Made by a program: the position numbers and the translations under genes. Positions 24,569 through 35,913 of a DNA stretch of 64,000 nucleotides are shown piece by piece. The notes beneath the pieces were generated by a model, which searched no databases, was not told the origin of the DNA, and worked only from the letters and a program-made list of their open reading frames with translations. The stretch is from Endocalyx cinctus (Eukaryota; Ascomycota; Sordariomycetes; Amphisphaeriales; Apiosporaceae), in assembly GCA_001600455.1 (NCBI GenBank), contig BCKC01000001.1, forward strand, positions 1,390,441-1,454,440, in the 5' to 3' direction. Numbering within the stretch: the first letter of the stretch is position 1; the number at the start of each line of letters is the position of its first letter.

Positions 24569-26093
24569 ATGTTGGGGGAGAAGAACTCTGATCGGGATGC
24601 AGCCATCTCGCCTGCTAACCGTCCCAAGCCACGGCACTTTGGCATTGCTATCGTCACCGCTCTGACGTTCTATCTGTTCTTTTTTTCTAATTCACTATTT
24701 CAGCCCTTTTCACGATGCAAGGGTGCCCTTTCTCATTCCCCGAAGGCCACTGTCGAGGAGAGAGTACAGGAGTTGCTTTCCAAGCACCCTTTAATAGGTG
24801 AGTTACACAAGAGAGGGGAAAACAAAATGAAGATCACCTTATCATCATCAATGTGGAATACAAGGCTTACAATATGACAAAGATGGTCACAATGATCTCG
24901 CTGTATTCATACGCTTTGCGTTCGGGAATCATATCTACCAGGAAAATTTCACCAGGCCTTTCGAGCAGGGAGGAATGCCCATGCACGTTGACCTGCCGCG
25001 TCTGAGGGAAGGAATGAACGGCGGTGCTTTCTGGAGCGTATACGCACCTTGCCCCCAGAACGGCACGGACTGGTCAAACGAGAACTATGCTTCAAGTGAG
25101 TGAGAAATGTAACTTAAATACTCGTAAACTATCCCGCCTACTTACACACCTTACTCAGGCGTACAATTCACGCTCGACCAAATCGACCTGATGAACAGGC
25201 TACAGACCGCCTACCCCGAGGACTTCTCCGGCATCGTCGACAGCAAGTCGGCTATGGCGGCCTTCAAGGAGGGCAAGCTGATCTCGCCGCTGGGCGTCGA
25301 GGGCCTCCACCAGATCGGCAACTCGGTATCGAACCTGCGGCGGTTCTACGCCATGGGCGCCCGGTATGTGACGCTGACGCACAACTGCGGGAACATCTAC
25401 GCCGACGCGGCCCTGTGGGAGCACCCGTTCGCCAAGGCGCCCGCCTACTGGGGCGGGGTCTCGCTCAAGGGCCGGCAGCTGATCAACGAGATGAACCGGA
25501 TCGGCATGATCGTGGACCTATCGCACGTGAGCGCCGACACGATGAGGGACGTCCTAGGCGGCGGAGCCGACGGCTGGGCCGGCAGCAAGGCCCCCGTCAT
25601 GTTCAGCCACAGCTCGGCCTACGCCCTGTGCCCGCACCCGCGCAACGTGCCGGACGACGTGCTGCGCATGGTGAAGGCGACCAACTCGGTCGTCATGGTC
25701 AACTTCTCGCCGGACTTCGTCAGCTGCGTCGACAAGGGCGCCGAGAACGGCGTGCCGGAGCCGTTCCCGCCCAACAACACCCTCGCCCACGTCGCCGACC
25801 ACGTCACCTACATCGGCGACCTCATCGGGTACGACCACGTCGGCCTCGGCAGCGACTTCGACGGCATCTCCTCCACCCCCGAGGGCCTGGGCGACGTCTC
25901 CAAGTACCCCGACCTGATCGCCGAGCTGCTCCGCAGGGGCGTCTCGGACGAGGACGCCGCCAAGGTCGTCGGCGGCAACATCCTCCGCGTCTGGGGCGAC
26001 GTCGAGGACGTGGCGGCTAAGATGCAGGCCGATGGCGAACCCGTCATGGAGGACGACCTTCCGGGTTTGAAGTTCATGAACGTTGATTATTAA
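24569..26093 (+). CDS. membrane dipeptidase (peptidase family M19)
   Basis: Three exons (24569-24797, 24883-25095, 25159-26093), 458 aa. A single hydrophobic segment at about residues 25-45 preceded by basic residues suggests a type II signal anchor, placing the enzyme outside the cytosol. The renal-dipeptidase fold shows its zinc ligand motifs in order: DGHNDL (exon 1/2 junction), [21 protein letters not shown] and GSDFDG. M19 enzymes are binuclear zinc dipeptidases that split dipeptides with broad specificity. Exon 3 is strikingly GC-rich, with almost only G/C third positions, unlike exons 1 and 2. This produces long open frames on both strands that are shadows. Confidence 0.9.
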
Positions 26094-26631
26094 ATGTCTC
26101 GGTCCTGCTGAACTCGAATACATTTCTAGAGAGCAGTTCTTTGTACGATGGAAAGCGGTAAATGGTTAAATATGTTCTAAAATAGGTCGACTTATTTTGT
26201 TAGTCATGCGTGATATCTTTATAGGATTGTTTTGTATTGATTTGTTTTGAGAATTTATCATATCTGTCCGAAGTCCTTGTTATCCGTAGACACGTAGAGT
26301 CAATAAACTGAAGACACTCGTATGGAGTCTTTTTTTTTTTAACTTGAATTATATATGTAGACCGAGTCTCGATGATACAAAGACTTCTATAATTCTCAGG
26401 TACATAATTGTACAAAATGGTATTTCTCTCTCCCACGGCCTCGGCAATCCCACGGCCCTCCCCTTTTCTTTTATTTCTTCCCCTTCCCCTTCTATACGTT
26501 GAGGGTCAATGAAATCGATGCTAAACGCCGATGCCGATGCGGGCCGTAGAAACCTCTCGCTCCTCCAATTATAGATACACAACAATGAAGATATGATTTG
26601 ATTTTTGATTTGATTTGTTTTCTTATCCCAT
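26094..26631. other. convergent intergenic region, no gene seen
   Basis: 3' flanks of the dipeptidase and uS13m genes; AT-rich with a T run at 26331-26340. No coding evidence. Confidence 0.6.
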
Positions 26632-27198
26632 TCATATCCTCGAATACGTGCCACCTCTCTCGAGGACGTTGAGTTTTCTGGCGTTTTGGATCTGGTTCCT
26701 CGTCTTTTGACCACGGACGGGAAGACTCATGGCGTGCCGCCTACCGCGGTAGGTACCCATATCCCTGAGGCGTTTGATGTTGTCCTGCACGATGCGTCGC
26801 GCGTCGTTCTCGAGCGTCATGTTCGACAATTCGGCCGTCAACGCGGTGATCGTCTTGGGCGGTATCGACTCCATCCTCGCCGTCGGGTGGATGCAGTATT
26901 TGGCCATGATCCTGGTCGATGTCTGAGCTCCGAGGCCGTAGAAACTCTCGAGCGCTCTCTAATTATTTTTTTTAAAGTACATTCTAAGTCAGTCCTGCTT
27001 CGTGGGTCGTAATGTCTATCTCGGGAGACGTCGCGAAAGGAAGGAAAGAAACAGCATTGAGGCCGGGAATCAGTGAGCTTCAATTTACCTTGACAAACTT
27101 CCGCTCGTGGAAGTAGACACCAATTATGAAAACCTATATCAACTGATTAATACAAAAAGTTCACATTTCACTAGAGGAAGGTAGAAATCACATACCAT
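26632..27198 (-). CDS. SWS2: mitochondrial small-subunit ribosomal protein uS13m
   Basis: Three exons on the minus strand: 27196-27198 (only ATG), 27089-27133, 26632-26958; 124 aa. The protein starts MVFIIGVYFHERKFVK, then RALESFYGLGAQTSTRIMAK, the helix-two-turn-helix region of S13. It ends with the S13 signature GTYRGRRHAMSLPVRGQKTR. In bacteria S13 sits in the head of the small subunit and contacts tRNA and the large subunit; the mitochondrial version (yeast Sws2) has the same place. The coding part of exon 1 is exactly the initiation codon, followed by a GTATGT donor. The acceptor TATAG at 27134-27138 gives V at position 2. The gene is divergent to cyclophilin B (566 bp apart). Confidence 0.88.
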
Positions 27199-27764
27199 TG
27201 TTACGGAGTTTTAAGCGAATATGTCGTTAACTTCTCATCAGCCTTCAATACAAGTCTTTAGAGATAATTTACATATAATTCAATTGTCAAGAGCTTAATT
27301 ACGCACGGGCCATGATGCAAGTCTTGCTCACACAGCTGCCAGCTGCCAGGCCATCCAGCCTGCCAGCATCCCGACGATAAGTTTGATAACGGTTAAAAGC
27401 ATTTATCCCTTAACCTAATGCAGTGAACGGAGCCCAGAGATACAGCCAATTTAAACTTAACAATAGTGACATCCAATCACTAATTACAGGTACCCTGGCA
27501 CTCTAGACCCCGCAATCATTGTTGTAACAATAGCTTGTACAGAGCAGTTATCTCAGGGGACTTTGAAACATGGCTGTTACGTAAACTTCAAGCTTCTGTG
27601 TCCTTTTAGACATACCTACAGTACCCTGAAATACTGTCCATTCATCCTCTTTTTTCTTTTCTTCTTTTCTCACTACGATCCCTTAAGGATTACACCTGCA
27701 ACTAAAATTCCTATTATTAACTCAATTGATCGATTGTATATCGTTCATTTATAAACATTTCGCC
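27199..27764. promoter_or_regulatory. divergent intergenic region, uS13m / cyclophilin B
   Basis: Shared upstream region of about 570 bp, with a CT-rich tract at 27645-27670 about 100 bp before the cyclophilin start. I see no recognised regulatory site. Confidence 0.55.
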
Positions 27765-28879
27765 ATGTTTAACCTTAGGCGACTCCTCATCAGCGCCCTG
27801 CTGCTGGTAGGCGTGAGCATGATCTGCTTCTCGCAGACCGTCTCCGCCGCTAAGGGCCCCAAGATCACCCACAAGGTGTACTTCGACATCACCCAAGGCG
27901 ACGAGCCCCTCGGCAGGGTCGTCCTCGGTCTTTACGGCAAGACCGTTCCCAAGACGGCTGAGAACTTCCGCGCTCTTGCCACCGGAGAGAACGGTTTCGG
28001 TTATGAGGGCTCTACTTTCCACCGTGTCATCAAGAGCTTCATGATCCAGGGTGGTGACTTCACTAAGGGAGATGGTACCGGTGGCAAGTCCAGTAAGTTT
28101 TGAACTCGAACAGTTGTGAAACAAATAAAGCAAGATTGAAAAAGAATAAGCAAGAGGCTAATGAATATGTTTGTTGCTAGTCTACGGTGACAAGTTCCCT
28201 GACGAGAACTTCAAGCTAAAGCACAGCAAGCCTGGTCTTCTGTCTATGGCCAACGCCGGAAAGGACACCAACGGTTCCCAATTCTTCATCACCACCGTCA
28301 TTACTTCGTAAGAAGCCCTCCGTTCGAGTATACAATCCTGAAAGGGAAGAGAAGACTAATAAGTTTCTATAGGTGGCTCGACGGCCGACACGTCGTCTTC
28401 GGCGAAGTCCTGGAAGGAATGGACATCATTACGAAGATTGAGAACGCCCCAACTAAGCCTGGTGACAAGCCGGAAAAGACCGTCAAGATCGCCAAGAGCG
28501 GAGAGCTGGAGGTGCCACCTGAAGGTATCCACGTAGAGCTATAAGCTCAAACAGCATTTGAACTCGTACCGTCTCCCCGTAACGCCTCTTTTCCATCCTC
28601 ACCGATCGCTTTTCCCACTCCTTAATTTTTTTTTCTAACTGATTCATCTTCCGCTTTCGTCTTCCAGATCTATATGGAACCTCGCAATGGGCTTCGGGAT
28701 ACTCGGATGAGGAACCAAAGGTACCTGGAGAGACGGCCGCGACCATCGAGGCCGAATGGACCGTCTTCCAGAAGGCTCTCATCTTCGCCGTCATCTTGGC
28801 TGCCGTAGCCTGGTACATTCGTTACACTAAGCGGAGGAATGAGCAGGACGACTTTGGTTACGAGAAGACTATGGCGTAG
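27765..28879 (+). CDS. cypB: cyclophilin B, ER peptidyl-prolyl isomerase, with alternative C-termini
   Basis: Exons 27765-28092, 28181-28307, 28373-28524 and 28668-28879 give 272 aa. A signal peptide is clear ([22 protein letters not shown]). The cyclophilin domain is complete, with [38 protein letters not shown] and [12 protein letters not shown], i.e. the usual active-site Arg, Gln, Phe and Trp positions. If the last intron (28525-28667, 143 nt) is retained, translation stops at 28544 and the 208-aa protein ends in HVEL, an HDEL-like ER retention signal. If it is spliced, the tail becomes an acidic linker plus a transmembrane helix ([14 protein letters not shown]) and a basic end. The intron has a good branch point (CTAAC) and CAG acceptor, with donor GTATCC. 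The enzyme catalyses proline isomerisation in secretory proteins. The ATG at 27765 starts the signal peptide. Confidence 0.92.
28525..28667 (+). promoter_or_regulatory. probable alternatively retained intron deciding the cyclophilin B tail
   Basis: The intron follows ...GELEVPPE. Read through, it adds G-I-H-V-E-L and a stop; spliced, it leads to a membrane anchor. Donor GTATCC, branch-like CTAAC at about 28635, pyrimidine-rich CTTCCAG acceptor. It is longer than the gene's other introns (88 and 65 nt). Dual use is inferred because both endings make biological sense. Confidence 0.65.
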
Positions 28880-29204
28880 ATTAAATACGTAAAAAAAAAG
28901 GTGGAAGGGATAGATAGTAACATGAAGCAGTAAAAATTACATGTCTGTGCAAATAATTACTTTACAAAAGTGAAAGTGATACATATACTTAGTATATGAT
29001 GTGGTTGTTTGTAGTTACTGTATAACCTAAGTTAGGCTTGTCGCTACGTGTGATTCGCCGGAATTAGTGTTTTTTTTTTTTTTTTTTTTTTGATGCTATC
29101 CACCGGAAAAAATTCCTATCGCGGTTTTTACAAAATAAAAGTATGCAAACTTGAAAACTCATATTAAACCACAAAATTATTATAAAGCAGAAGAGAAAAA
29201 AAAA
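28880..29204. other. short intergenic region (tandem genes)
   Basis: 3' flank of cyclophilin B and promoter of TRM112, with a T run at 29070-29091. No gene. Confidence 0.6.
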
Positions 29205-29729
29205 ATGAAGGTCCTAACGTTAAACTTCATGACGTGCGCCGTCAAGGCCTGCAAATCGTCTTCTAATTCATTTCCCCTTCACCCCAAGGACGCGGAGCTA
29301 GTACAGCACGAAGACGACCTCAACCCAGAATTCTTAATCGGCCTACTGCCCCGCCTCGATTGGACCGCGCTTTCAACGACGGCAACGGAGGTACGTTTTT
29401 ATTTTCAAGACTTTGCTTCTTTAGATTTCTTGGGGAGGATATATAAATATCTATCTACAAGAACAAAGAAAAAGAAAAGAAAGTTAAAAAAAAATTGTGC
29501 TCTTAGCTAACATAAAAGAAAAATAAAGCTCGGCTTTCCGCCTCTACCACCCCAACCACCGACGGTGGAAGAGCTGCAGGGCGAAGACAACAAGACGCTT
29601 CAGGATTTGCACAGCTTGCTTATGAAGACGGGAATCGACGAGGGAAAGCTCGTCTGCGGCAACTGCGGTCATGAATATACCGTACACGAGGGAATAGCGA
29701 ACTTCTTGTTACCTAGTCACCTTGTCTGA
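29205..29729 (+). CDS. TRM112: TRM112-like methyltransferase-activating subunit
   Basis: Two exons (29205-29390, 29529-29729), 128 aa, the normal length of Trm112. It starts MKVLTLNFMTCAVKACKSS and contains PEFLIGLLPRLDW. After the intron come the central helices and then the C-terminal zinc-ribbon half, LVCGNCGHEYTVHEGIANFLLP, here keeping one CxxC; Cys residues near the N-terminus (CAVKAC) supply the rest in family members. Trm112 is the obligate partner of several SAM methyltransferases (Trm9, Trm11, Mtq2, Bud23) in tRNA, release factor and rRNA modification. The TRM140-like enzyme elsewhere in the window is not a known Trm112 client. Confidence 0.92.
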
Positions 29730-30390
29730 ATTTTTTTTCTTCCCTTTTTCTTCCTCTCTCCCTCCGTCACTTTATGATGACATGAGATGAGGAGTAAACT
29801 CTTTTTTACTTTTCGTTCTTGGGCGGGTGAGAAGAGGTAAAAAAATGGTTACGATCTCAAAGCCCCTGGGCTGAAGACATACGCCCTTTGTTAACTCGGC
29901 GTTCACTCGGAAAATGGCAGTTTTGATATCTACCGTTCGATGCATGCCAGTCGGATAGATGGGGAAGTACAGGGCATCTTGATAATAGAGTTAGATGATC
30001 TGGGTAAGGACATTTGTGCTTGCGTGTGCGTGTACCTTACGACCCCAAGAAGAAAGAAAGATTTGAGCGCCTACGAGGAATCACTACGTTTCAAGGCAGA
30101 CATCATAGAGTTAAACGATATGATATTTCTAGACCCAGAGAGAGATATATTGAACAGACAAAATGAAAACAAACCTCATTAAATTCTAGATGCAAACATG
30201 TATATAAAGGTGCAGTCTTCTTAACCATGTAGTGAAACAGTGACCATTCGCAACCAAAAAGACTACGGTAGCCACCGTGTGTAGTTCCATGTCCCAATAC
30301 AAAATATGAAAGTTGATTGTACACAGTGACATCAATGTTGATGGCACGTCTGTCTAACACTCCTTGCTGTCGATTTCCAAGCGAAGCAAA
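29730..30390. other. convergent intergenic region, no supported gene
   Basis: 3' flanks of TRM112 and the BIG1-like gene. An open frame of 80 codons (29940-30182) has a protein-like composition but no family resemblance and no splice context; I do not call it. Confidence 0.5.
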
Positions 30391-31467
30391 CTACTGCTGC
30401 TTCTTCTGTGCGGCAGGTCCCATCTCCTTGTCGAAAGCGCCGTACGATACGTCGAGACTCGCAACGGCCGAGATACCTCCGTAGAGGATGGACATGAGGA
30501 TGATGAAGACGATCAAACCCATGAAGATACCTGCTTGAGTTAGCCATAACCGCACGCAACGTAGATCTCGAGAAGCAAAGAGCCTCCGGGTTCATTTCTT
30601 CCTTACCTGGAGTGAAGTACTGGTATTTCTCAAACAGAGGTCGCGTGTCACGGTCCTTCTTATCCTGCCTTGCGCCCATGCTCGAGTAATGCCTCTTAAG
30701 CTCGCTGTGTACGCTATCCTGAAAGTCTGCCTCGTACGGGACTGGCTTCTCCGTCGACGGACCCGCCGTGTAGATGATGGTGTATGAGCCATCGGCTTCG
30801 TACTGCTGAAGAGTCGCACCGAGTTCGTCATCTAAAGAGTAGCAAATTTTTTTGCACGTCAGCAGCTATTCTAATACTTTTTATCCATTCGATAATCGAG
30901 GCATGAAATGGTGCTAAAAGGTCCATCCTTACCGTTCTCCTTGACTGTGTCCGAGCTCGCGGTCGATGAAGAAAGGGGCGAGAGGGCGATCGAGTTGATC
31001 GACGGGGTTTTCTTTCCCGAGCACGACTCCTCGATATACTTCACCAAGGTCTCCTCCAGGTTGAGGTTTCCGGCGACTTCGGCGACGGAGAACTTGCTCT
31101 CGGCCTTGTCCAGAGAGCTGTAGAGGTTCGGCACGACCGTCTTAGACGCGAGGTGTCGAGCGTTCAGGTTCGGCTGCGAGACGAAAAGGTATCGGTCGGT
31201 CGGGCACGTCGAGAGGATCTCCTTCGCCGAGGCGAGCACGTTCGAGCTCGACTGTAACTGTTCCTGGTTCGATGGGGTTGGCAAGCTGGAAGGACGGAGA
31301 CGATGATGTTAGCTGGGTTACTACTGTTTTTTTTTGTTGTTTTGCTCCATAAGCTTCACGCAACAAACGTACTTAGCGCTCGAAAATAGAACGAAAGGGG
31401 ACGAGTCCGAAAAGGCGATCGCCGAAGCGCAAAGGGCCGCGGCCGTCAAGGTCACGGAGAGACGCAT
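30391..31467 (-). CDS. BIG1/VOA1-like ER membrane protein
   Basis: Four exons on the minus strand (31373-31467, 30933-31285, 30607-30831, 30391-30530), 270 aa. A cleavable signal peptide is evident (MRLSVTLTAAALCASAIA). The lumenal middle is not strongly conserved. The end is diagnostic: EKYQYFTPGIFMGLIVFIIL, a single transmembrane helix, then SYGAFDKEMGPAAQKKQQ. This matches the C-terminal transmembrane domain shared by fungal BIG1 and the V-ATPase V0 assembly factor Voa1/Ac45. BIG1 is needed for beta-1,6-glucan synthesis and Voa1 for V0 assembly in the ER; in filamentous fungi one gene may serve both roles. The final KKQQ could act as a dilysine-like ER signal. It is divergent to RRP17. Confidence 0.83.
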
Positions 31468-32724
31468 TGTATTGTATGATATGTTGTTGACCCCGAAAAA
31501 AGAGCTGGATTGATGATACAGGGTTGAAGAGAGTGGCTTTCGTCACCGAGACTACAGTGTAATTAAAAGTTAGGTATTAGATGTATGCTTTACGGTTATA
31601 ATTCAAAAGAGTATTTGCATTTACTGATGCTGGTTTGCATATGCAAGTAAAAGGAAATTAAAATGTTGCGCATTGACACATGCATTTTATTGGTTAGAGC
31701 AAGTACAGTGTGGCTTATTTAAGACAATATATATTAGTACTGTGCGAATATATGATGAAGCCGCATACTGAACTTCGCGTGTCTGCTTCGCTCGTTCTTC
31801 AGACTGATTGCTAGGTCGAGTCTCTTTTCCCTTGTTCACCCTCGGGTTCTTTCCTATCACGATGACAGCTAGGATACAATAGCCGCCTTCTACTCATGCC
31901 GCGGCTGCAAATAGCTCAACCTGAGCTAAGTGATTAAGAAGTCTGAGGAAGATTTCTATTCCCAACACTTATGGTGTGCCGGATTGGAACAGCCAGAATA
32001 AGCCCGTAGTTTGATTTGGGCGCAGCTTTAATATCATGGCCCTATATCATCCAAGCTATCGATAGCTTGAAGGCACGGCAGGGTTTCGACGTTGCGTTCT
32101 CTGTCACGTCTTTCAACAAACCGCAGAATCCATGGATATTGTTTAGCTTCTAAGTAAAACCCAAGGAGTAGTTTCATTGTGCTAGATTCTCCCTTCTTAT
32201 TAAATCGAGTTCCAGCGTCACCTCTCAGCGGGTTAGAAAGCGCCAGTCAACTTCCCATAGGCCGACGGTACATGTTCACGATCGTAAACATATGGAACTG
32301 AATCCAAAACGGGACGGCGTGATCAGTTCGACAGTCACGAGTCTCGTGATACTCCTGGATTGCAGAGTAAACAACTGGATATTTCTAGTTACTTACAGTA
32401 GTGCATTACTTTGCAAGCCTCTGGCTAAAGCAAATGTGGCGAAAGAGCTTTGGCGCACAGTATGTATATATATAAGAAATACTATGATGCGTATCCACTA
32501 AAATTATAACAGACGTCTTTTTAGTGGGGTCCGAGATACTGCAGACTAAGAAATTATTTTGATTTATTTTATGTTTTCAAGTACACCAGAAGAAAGACGG
32601 ACGGACTGCAACTTAACTTTATCCTCCCTTTACGGACTAGAAACGACGAGATTACTCTTCAAAATCACCCAAACAATCGTATTTCTAAACAAAAGGAAAG
32701 GGAGAAAGAGGGCAATTCAAGAAA
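31468..32724. promoter_or_regulatory. divergent intergenic region, BIG1-like / RRP17
   Basis: About 1.25 kb between head-to-head genes. No conserved protein or recognised site is visible. Confidence 0.55.
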
Positions 32725-33566
32725 ATGTTTGCACGTCCCAGGCCGAAGAAGAGCGTACTCCCGCCCGCGCCGTCAAAGAAGCGGAAGACTCAGCATACGG
32801 TCGAGGAGATCAAATTCGACGACGATGCTCGCGTCGACTACCTAACGGGCTTCCACAAGCGCAAGCTTCAACGGGCGAAAAACGCGCAAGAGCAGGCGGC
32901 GCAGAAGGCCCGGCAGGAGAAGATAGAATTCAGAAAACAGGTATGCGTGCTTCTTACCTACACCCTCCCCCCGATGAGACGTTTTTAGAAAGACGGGAGG
33001 GGCAAAGGAGCGTATGGATATGCACCAGTTGGTCGCGCAGATCACGGTATCACACGGGTTGCTAAATTATATAACTACAGCTACGTGAAGAGCGGAAACG
33101 AGATATCGAGCAGCACGTGCAGCACGTCAACGCCATATTAAAGGAAGCCCAAGAAGCAGGTTACGTTGGAGACGGAGCGGAGAGCGGGAATTCCGAAGAC
33201 GACGAAGAATGGGGCGGGTTGGAGGACGTGCCTGCGGCCCCCGAACTCGACTTGGTAGACCACGAGGAAGAATACATCGACGATGAGCGATACACAACGG
33301 TCACGGTGGAATCCGTCAACGTTTCCAGAGACGGTTTGACCAGCTCTAGGCCCGATGACGAGGACAAGGAAGAGGAAGGAAGCGAGGATGGGTCAGGTAG
33401 AAATAGGAAAACGGGAGAAGAAGACGACGATACCTCCGGCAACAAAAACAAGAATCGGCCCCCTAAAAAGAAGAAACAGAAGTTTAGATATGAGACCAAA
33501 CTGGAGAGACGGTTCACACAGAGAAAGCAGAAGGCGGCTAAGAATAAAGGGAGACCTAGGACTTGA
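32725..33566 (+). CDS. RRP17: ribosomal RNA-processing protein 17 (Nop25 family)
   Basis: Two exons (32725-32940, 33081-33566), 233 aa. The N-terminus has the family motif around IKFDDDARVDYLTGFHKRKL followed by the long basic helix AQEQAAQKARQEKIEFRKQLREERKR, which crosses the exon junction without a gap. The centre is very acidic (poly Glu/Asp) and the C-terminus is basic (PPKKKKQKFRYETKLERR), a layout typical of nucleolar proteins. Yeast Rrp17 is a nucleolar 5'-3' exonuclease needed for 5'-end processing of 5.8S and 25S pre-rRNA; vertebrate homologue NOL12. The intron is 140 nt, with donor GTATGC and acceptor CTACAG. Confidence 0.9.
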
Positions 33567-33872
33567 TGGGGATAAAGAGAAATATCCAAATACAGAAAGA
33601 ACTCTGGATTTATTGTGTGCAATTATTGATGTCACTCTCATTTCACACGATCCAAGCCAAGGGGAAATAATATCCATCAGTGATGATGATCTTGAAAAAT
33701 TCTTCTCGTCTTTCTTTCAAACCCCGACAAAGTCGATTAACTGCATAATCCCCTCAGGCCGTCAACATAACAGTACTGGTAGAAGAAAACGTCGGCCTAG
33801 CCATGGCCGTCAACATATACAGCTCTTCCCCCCCTCCTTTCCTGATCGCTCCAAGCAGACAAAGAGACGAGG
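33567..33872. other. convergent intergenic region
   Basis: 3' flanks of RRP17 and tropomyosin; no gene seen. Confidence 0.6.
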
Positions 33873-34746
33873 CTAAATGTTGGAAATCTCGTTCTGCAGC
33901 TCCTCCAACTGCTTCTGGAGATCGGTGTACTTCTTGGACATGTCCTCGTACTTGGTCTCCCACTGGTCTCGCTCGGACTCGAGTGCCTGCACCTTTCGCT
34001 CGAAGTGACCAGCTTTAACGTCGGTTTGCCGAAGCCTACGAGGATGGCTATGATTAGTATGGAGGCGCGCAGGTATGATTTAAATATGTAGATGAATATA
34101 TATGTATATATGTAGATTATAACGGTAGTAGAAGATCGGACGAAATGAATACTCACTTTTCGTTAGCCTCACGGAGTGTCTTATCTGCCGTCTCGGCTTC
34201 TTCTTCGAGCAGCTGAAGTCTTCGTTGGAGGGTCTCGTTGTGCGTACCGTGTTGCAAGCCCTCATCGGCCGTCTTCTTAAGGTCCTTGATGGCGGTGTCC
34301 ATCTTCTCGTTCTCGGTCTCTAACAGACCGTTCTTGTGGGTAAGGGAGGTGATCTCTTGCTCCTTAGCGAGGTTCTCTTGCTCGAGGGCCTTGACTTTGG
34401 TTTGAAGTTCTTCGACTTTAGCGGCAGATTCGTCAGCCTCCAGACGGAGCTGGCTCATTTTCTATTGTTGGAGCGAGGTTAGTTAGGTTAGTATACCCAG
34501 ACATTTTGTTTTTCTTGTTTCTTTTTCTTTTTAGGCAGAGACGTCAATTTGACTAAAGATATTAGGGTGATATAGTGAAGTGAGAATTTGAGCGCTTTCG
34601 GTTGGATAAAGATTGCGCGTTTAGCTGAATAGAATATCGTCGACAATATTTAGTAGTAGTGTTGGTGGTGATGTGATATGGTGGGGTAAATAAGGCAGTC
34701 TTTTTTTTTCATTAATTAGACAACTTACCTCCTTAATGCGTTCCAT
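33873..34746 (-). CDS. tropomyosin
   Basis: Three exons on the minus strand (34729-34746, 34157-34461, 33873-34035), 161 aa, the same length as S. pombe Cdc8. The whole protein is one uninterrupted coiled coil with heptads of Ala/Leu and charged residues, beginning MERIKEKMSQLRLEADESAA and ending DLQKQLEELQNEISNI. Tropomyosin polymerises head to tail along formin-made actin cables and the cytokinetic ring and steers myosin V. The first coding exon holds only six codons and is followed by an unusually long intron (267 nt) for this window. The first exon is needed: MERIKEKM restores the expected N-terminal overlap region, whereas starting at the second Met would shorten it by seven residues. 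It is divergent to the securin candidate. Confidence 0.9.
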
Positions 34747-35913
34747 AGTTGCTAATGTGAGTTGATGAAGTTTTTGTAAATAAACGGAGATGCGATTTCG
34801 TAAGACTCGAAAGGAGGGTAGAGTATTCGAAGATAATATTTATTTACTTCGAAGAAAGCAGAAGATGTAAAAGGAAACAAGGAGATGTTTTTTTTGGGAG
34901 GGAATAAAGAAAGAATTAAAAAAAAGGAGCTTGAGATTTGATTGATCGACTGGATGAATGGGTTCAGTTGTGGAATTTCATGTGTAGTCAGTGCAGTGTG
35001 GGTGGTGAATGAGACAAGACAACAACCCCGCCTCCTTTTACATTACTTTGGATACTTTGGGTAGTGTAAATGTTACCAGACGGTAACAGAAGCTTTTAAG
35101 GGTAGGCGGGGTGATGATGGTGATTACTTGATTTTACAGGTATGTACCTAGTACGGGTAATCGTAGGTCTAGATGGTTTTAGCCACAGTGTGATAGTATG
35201 ATCGACCTGATCAGAACGTACATCTTACGTGGTATAGAGTACTTTGGATATAATACTCAGTATTATAAGATTAGAGATATGGATAAGTAATACAGTATTA
35301 AGTTTAGGTACTTTAGGTACAAGATATCCGCTATACTAAGTAAGTCGAGTACTTGGTACGGAGGAAAAGTGCTATACTTAGTTCATAAATAAACTCTATG
35401 CACTGTATATCCTACTGTCATACAGTATACGGAGCAACGTTATAGCGTAGTACCTACTAAAGCAAACTATAACCGTAAGCTTCCTTACTGTACCACAGTA
35501 CCTACGCCATCTGGCCATACTAGGCATTCAACACCAGTTGCTTGGTCAACTATAGTTTGATTACTCTCAATCAAAACATCAACGTAAATTGGTAGATATT
35601 TCCAACTCATTCTACATATCATTCAATCAATCAGTACCACGGTTCCATTAACCTCGTAATATTATCAAATATTACGACTCGAAAAAGAATTCATTACGGA
35701 GTACTTATGACTCTATCGTAATAAAACTATCCCAACCTGTCAATTTCCATTTCGATTGCTATATACGAATACGACCATCAGACCGGGGAGATCGGTTGGT
35801 CTACCTCGGATACCCTTTCTCCTTTTCTTTTTTTTTTTTTTCAAATTTTCGACTGGCACGATTATCGATCGACCTTAAATTGTCCTACACAATAACAACC
35901 GGAAATTTTCAAA
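34747..35913. promoter_or_regulatory. divergent intergenic region, tropomyosin / securin candidate
   Basis: About 1.17 kb, AT-rich, with words of the TAGGTAC/TACTTAAG kind (35290-35360), one TACGGAGTA motif (35695-35703) and a pyrimidine tract (35815-35842) just upstream of the securin candidate. No gene. Confidence 0.6.

Noticed and set aside
25415..26123. Long open frames overlapping dipeptidase exon 3 on both strands
   Set aside because: They are shadows of a very GC-rich exon; their translations are Arg/Gly/Val repeats without family resemblance.
29940..30182. 80-codon plus-strand frame downstream of TRM112
   Set aside because: Composition is acceptable but no conserved motif or promoter context; likely 3' UTR of one of the convergent genes.
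32990..33060. Possible extra exon inside the RRP17 intron
   Set aside because: It has an AG before it and a GT after it, but joining it breaks the frame, and the family reads FRKQLREERKR without a gap.
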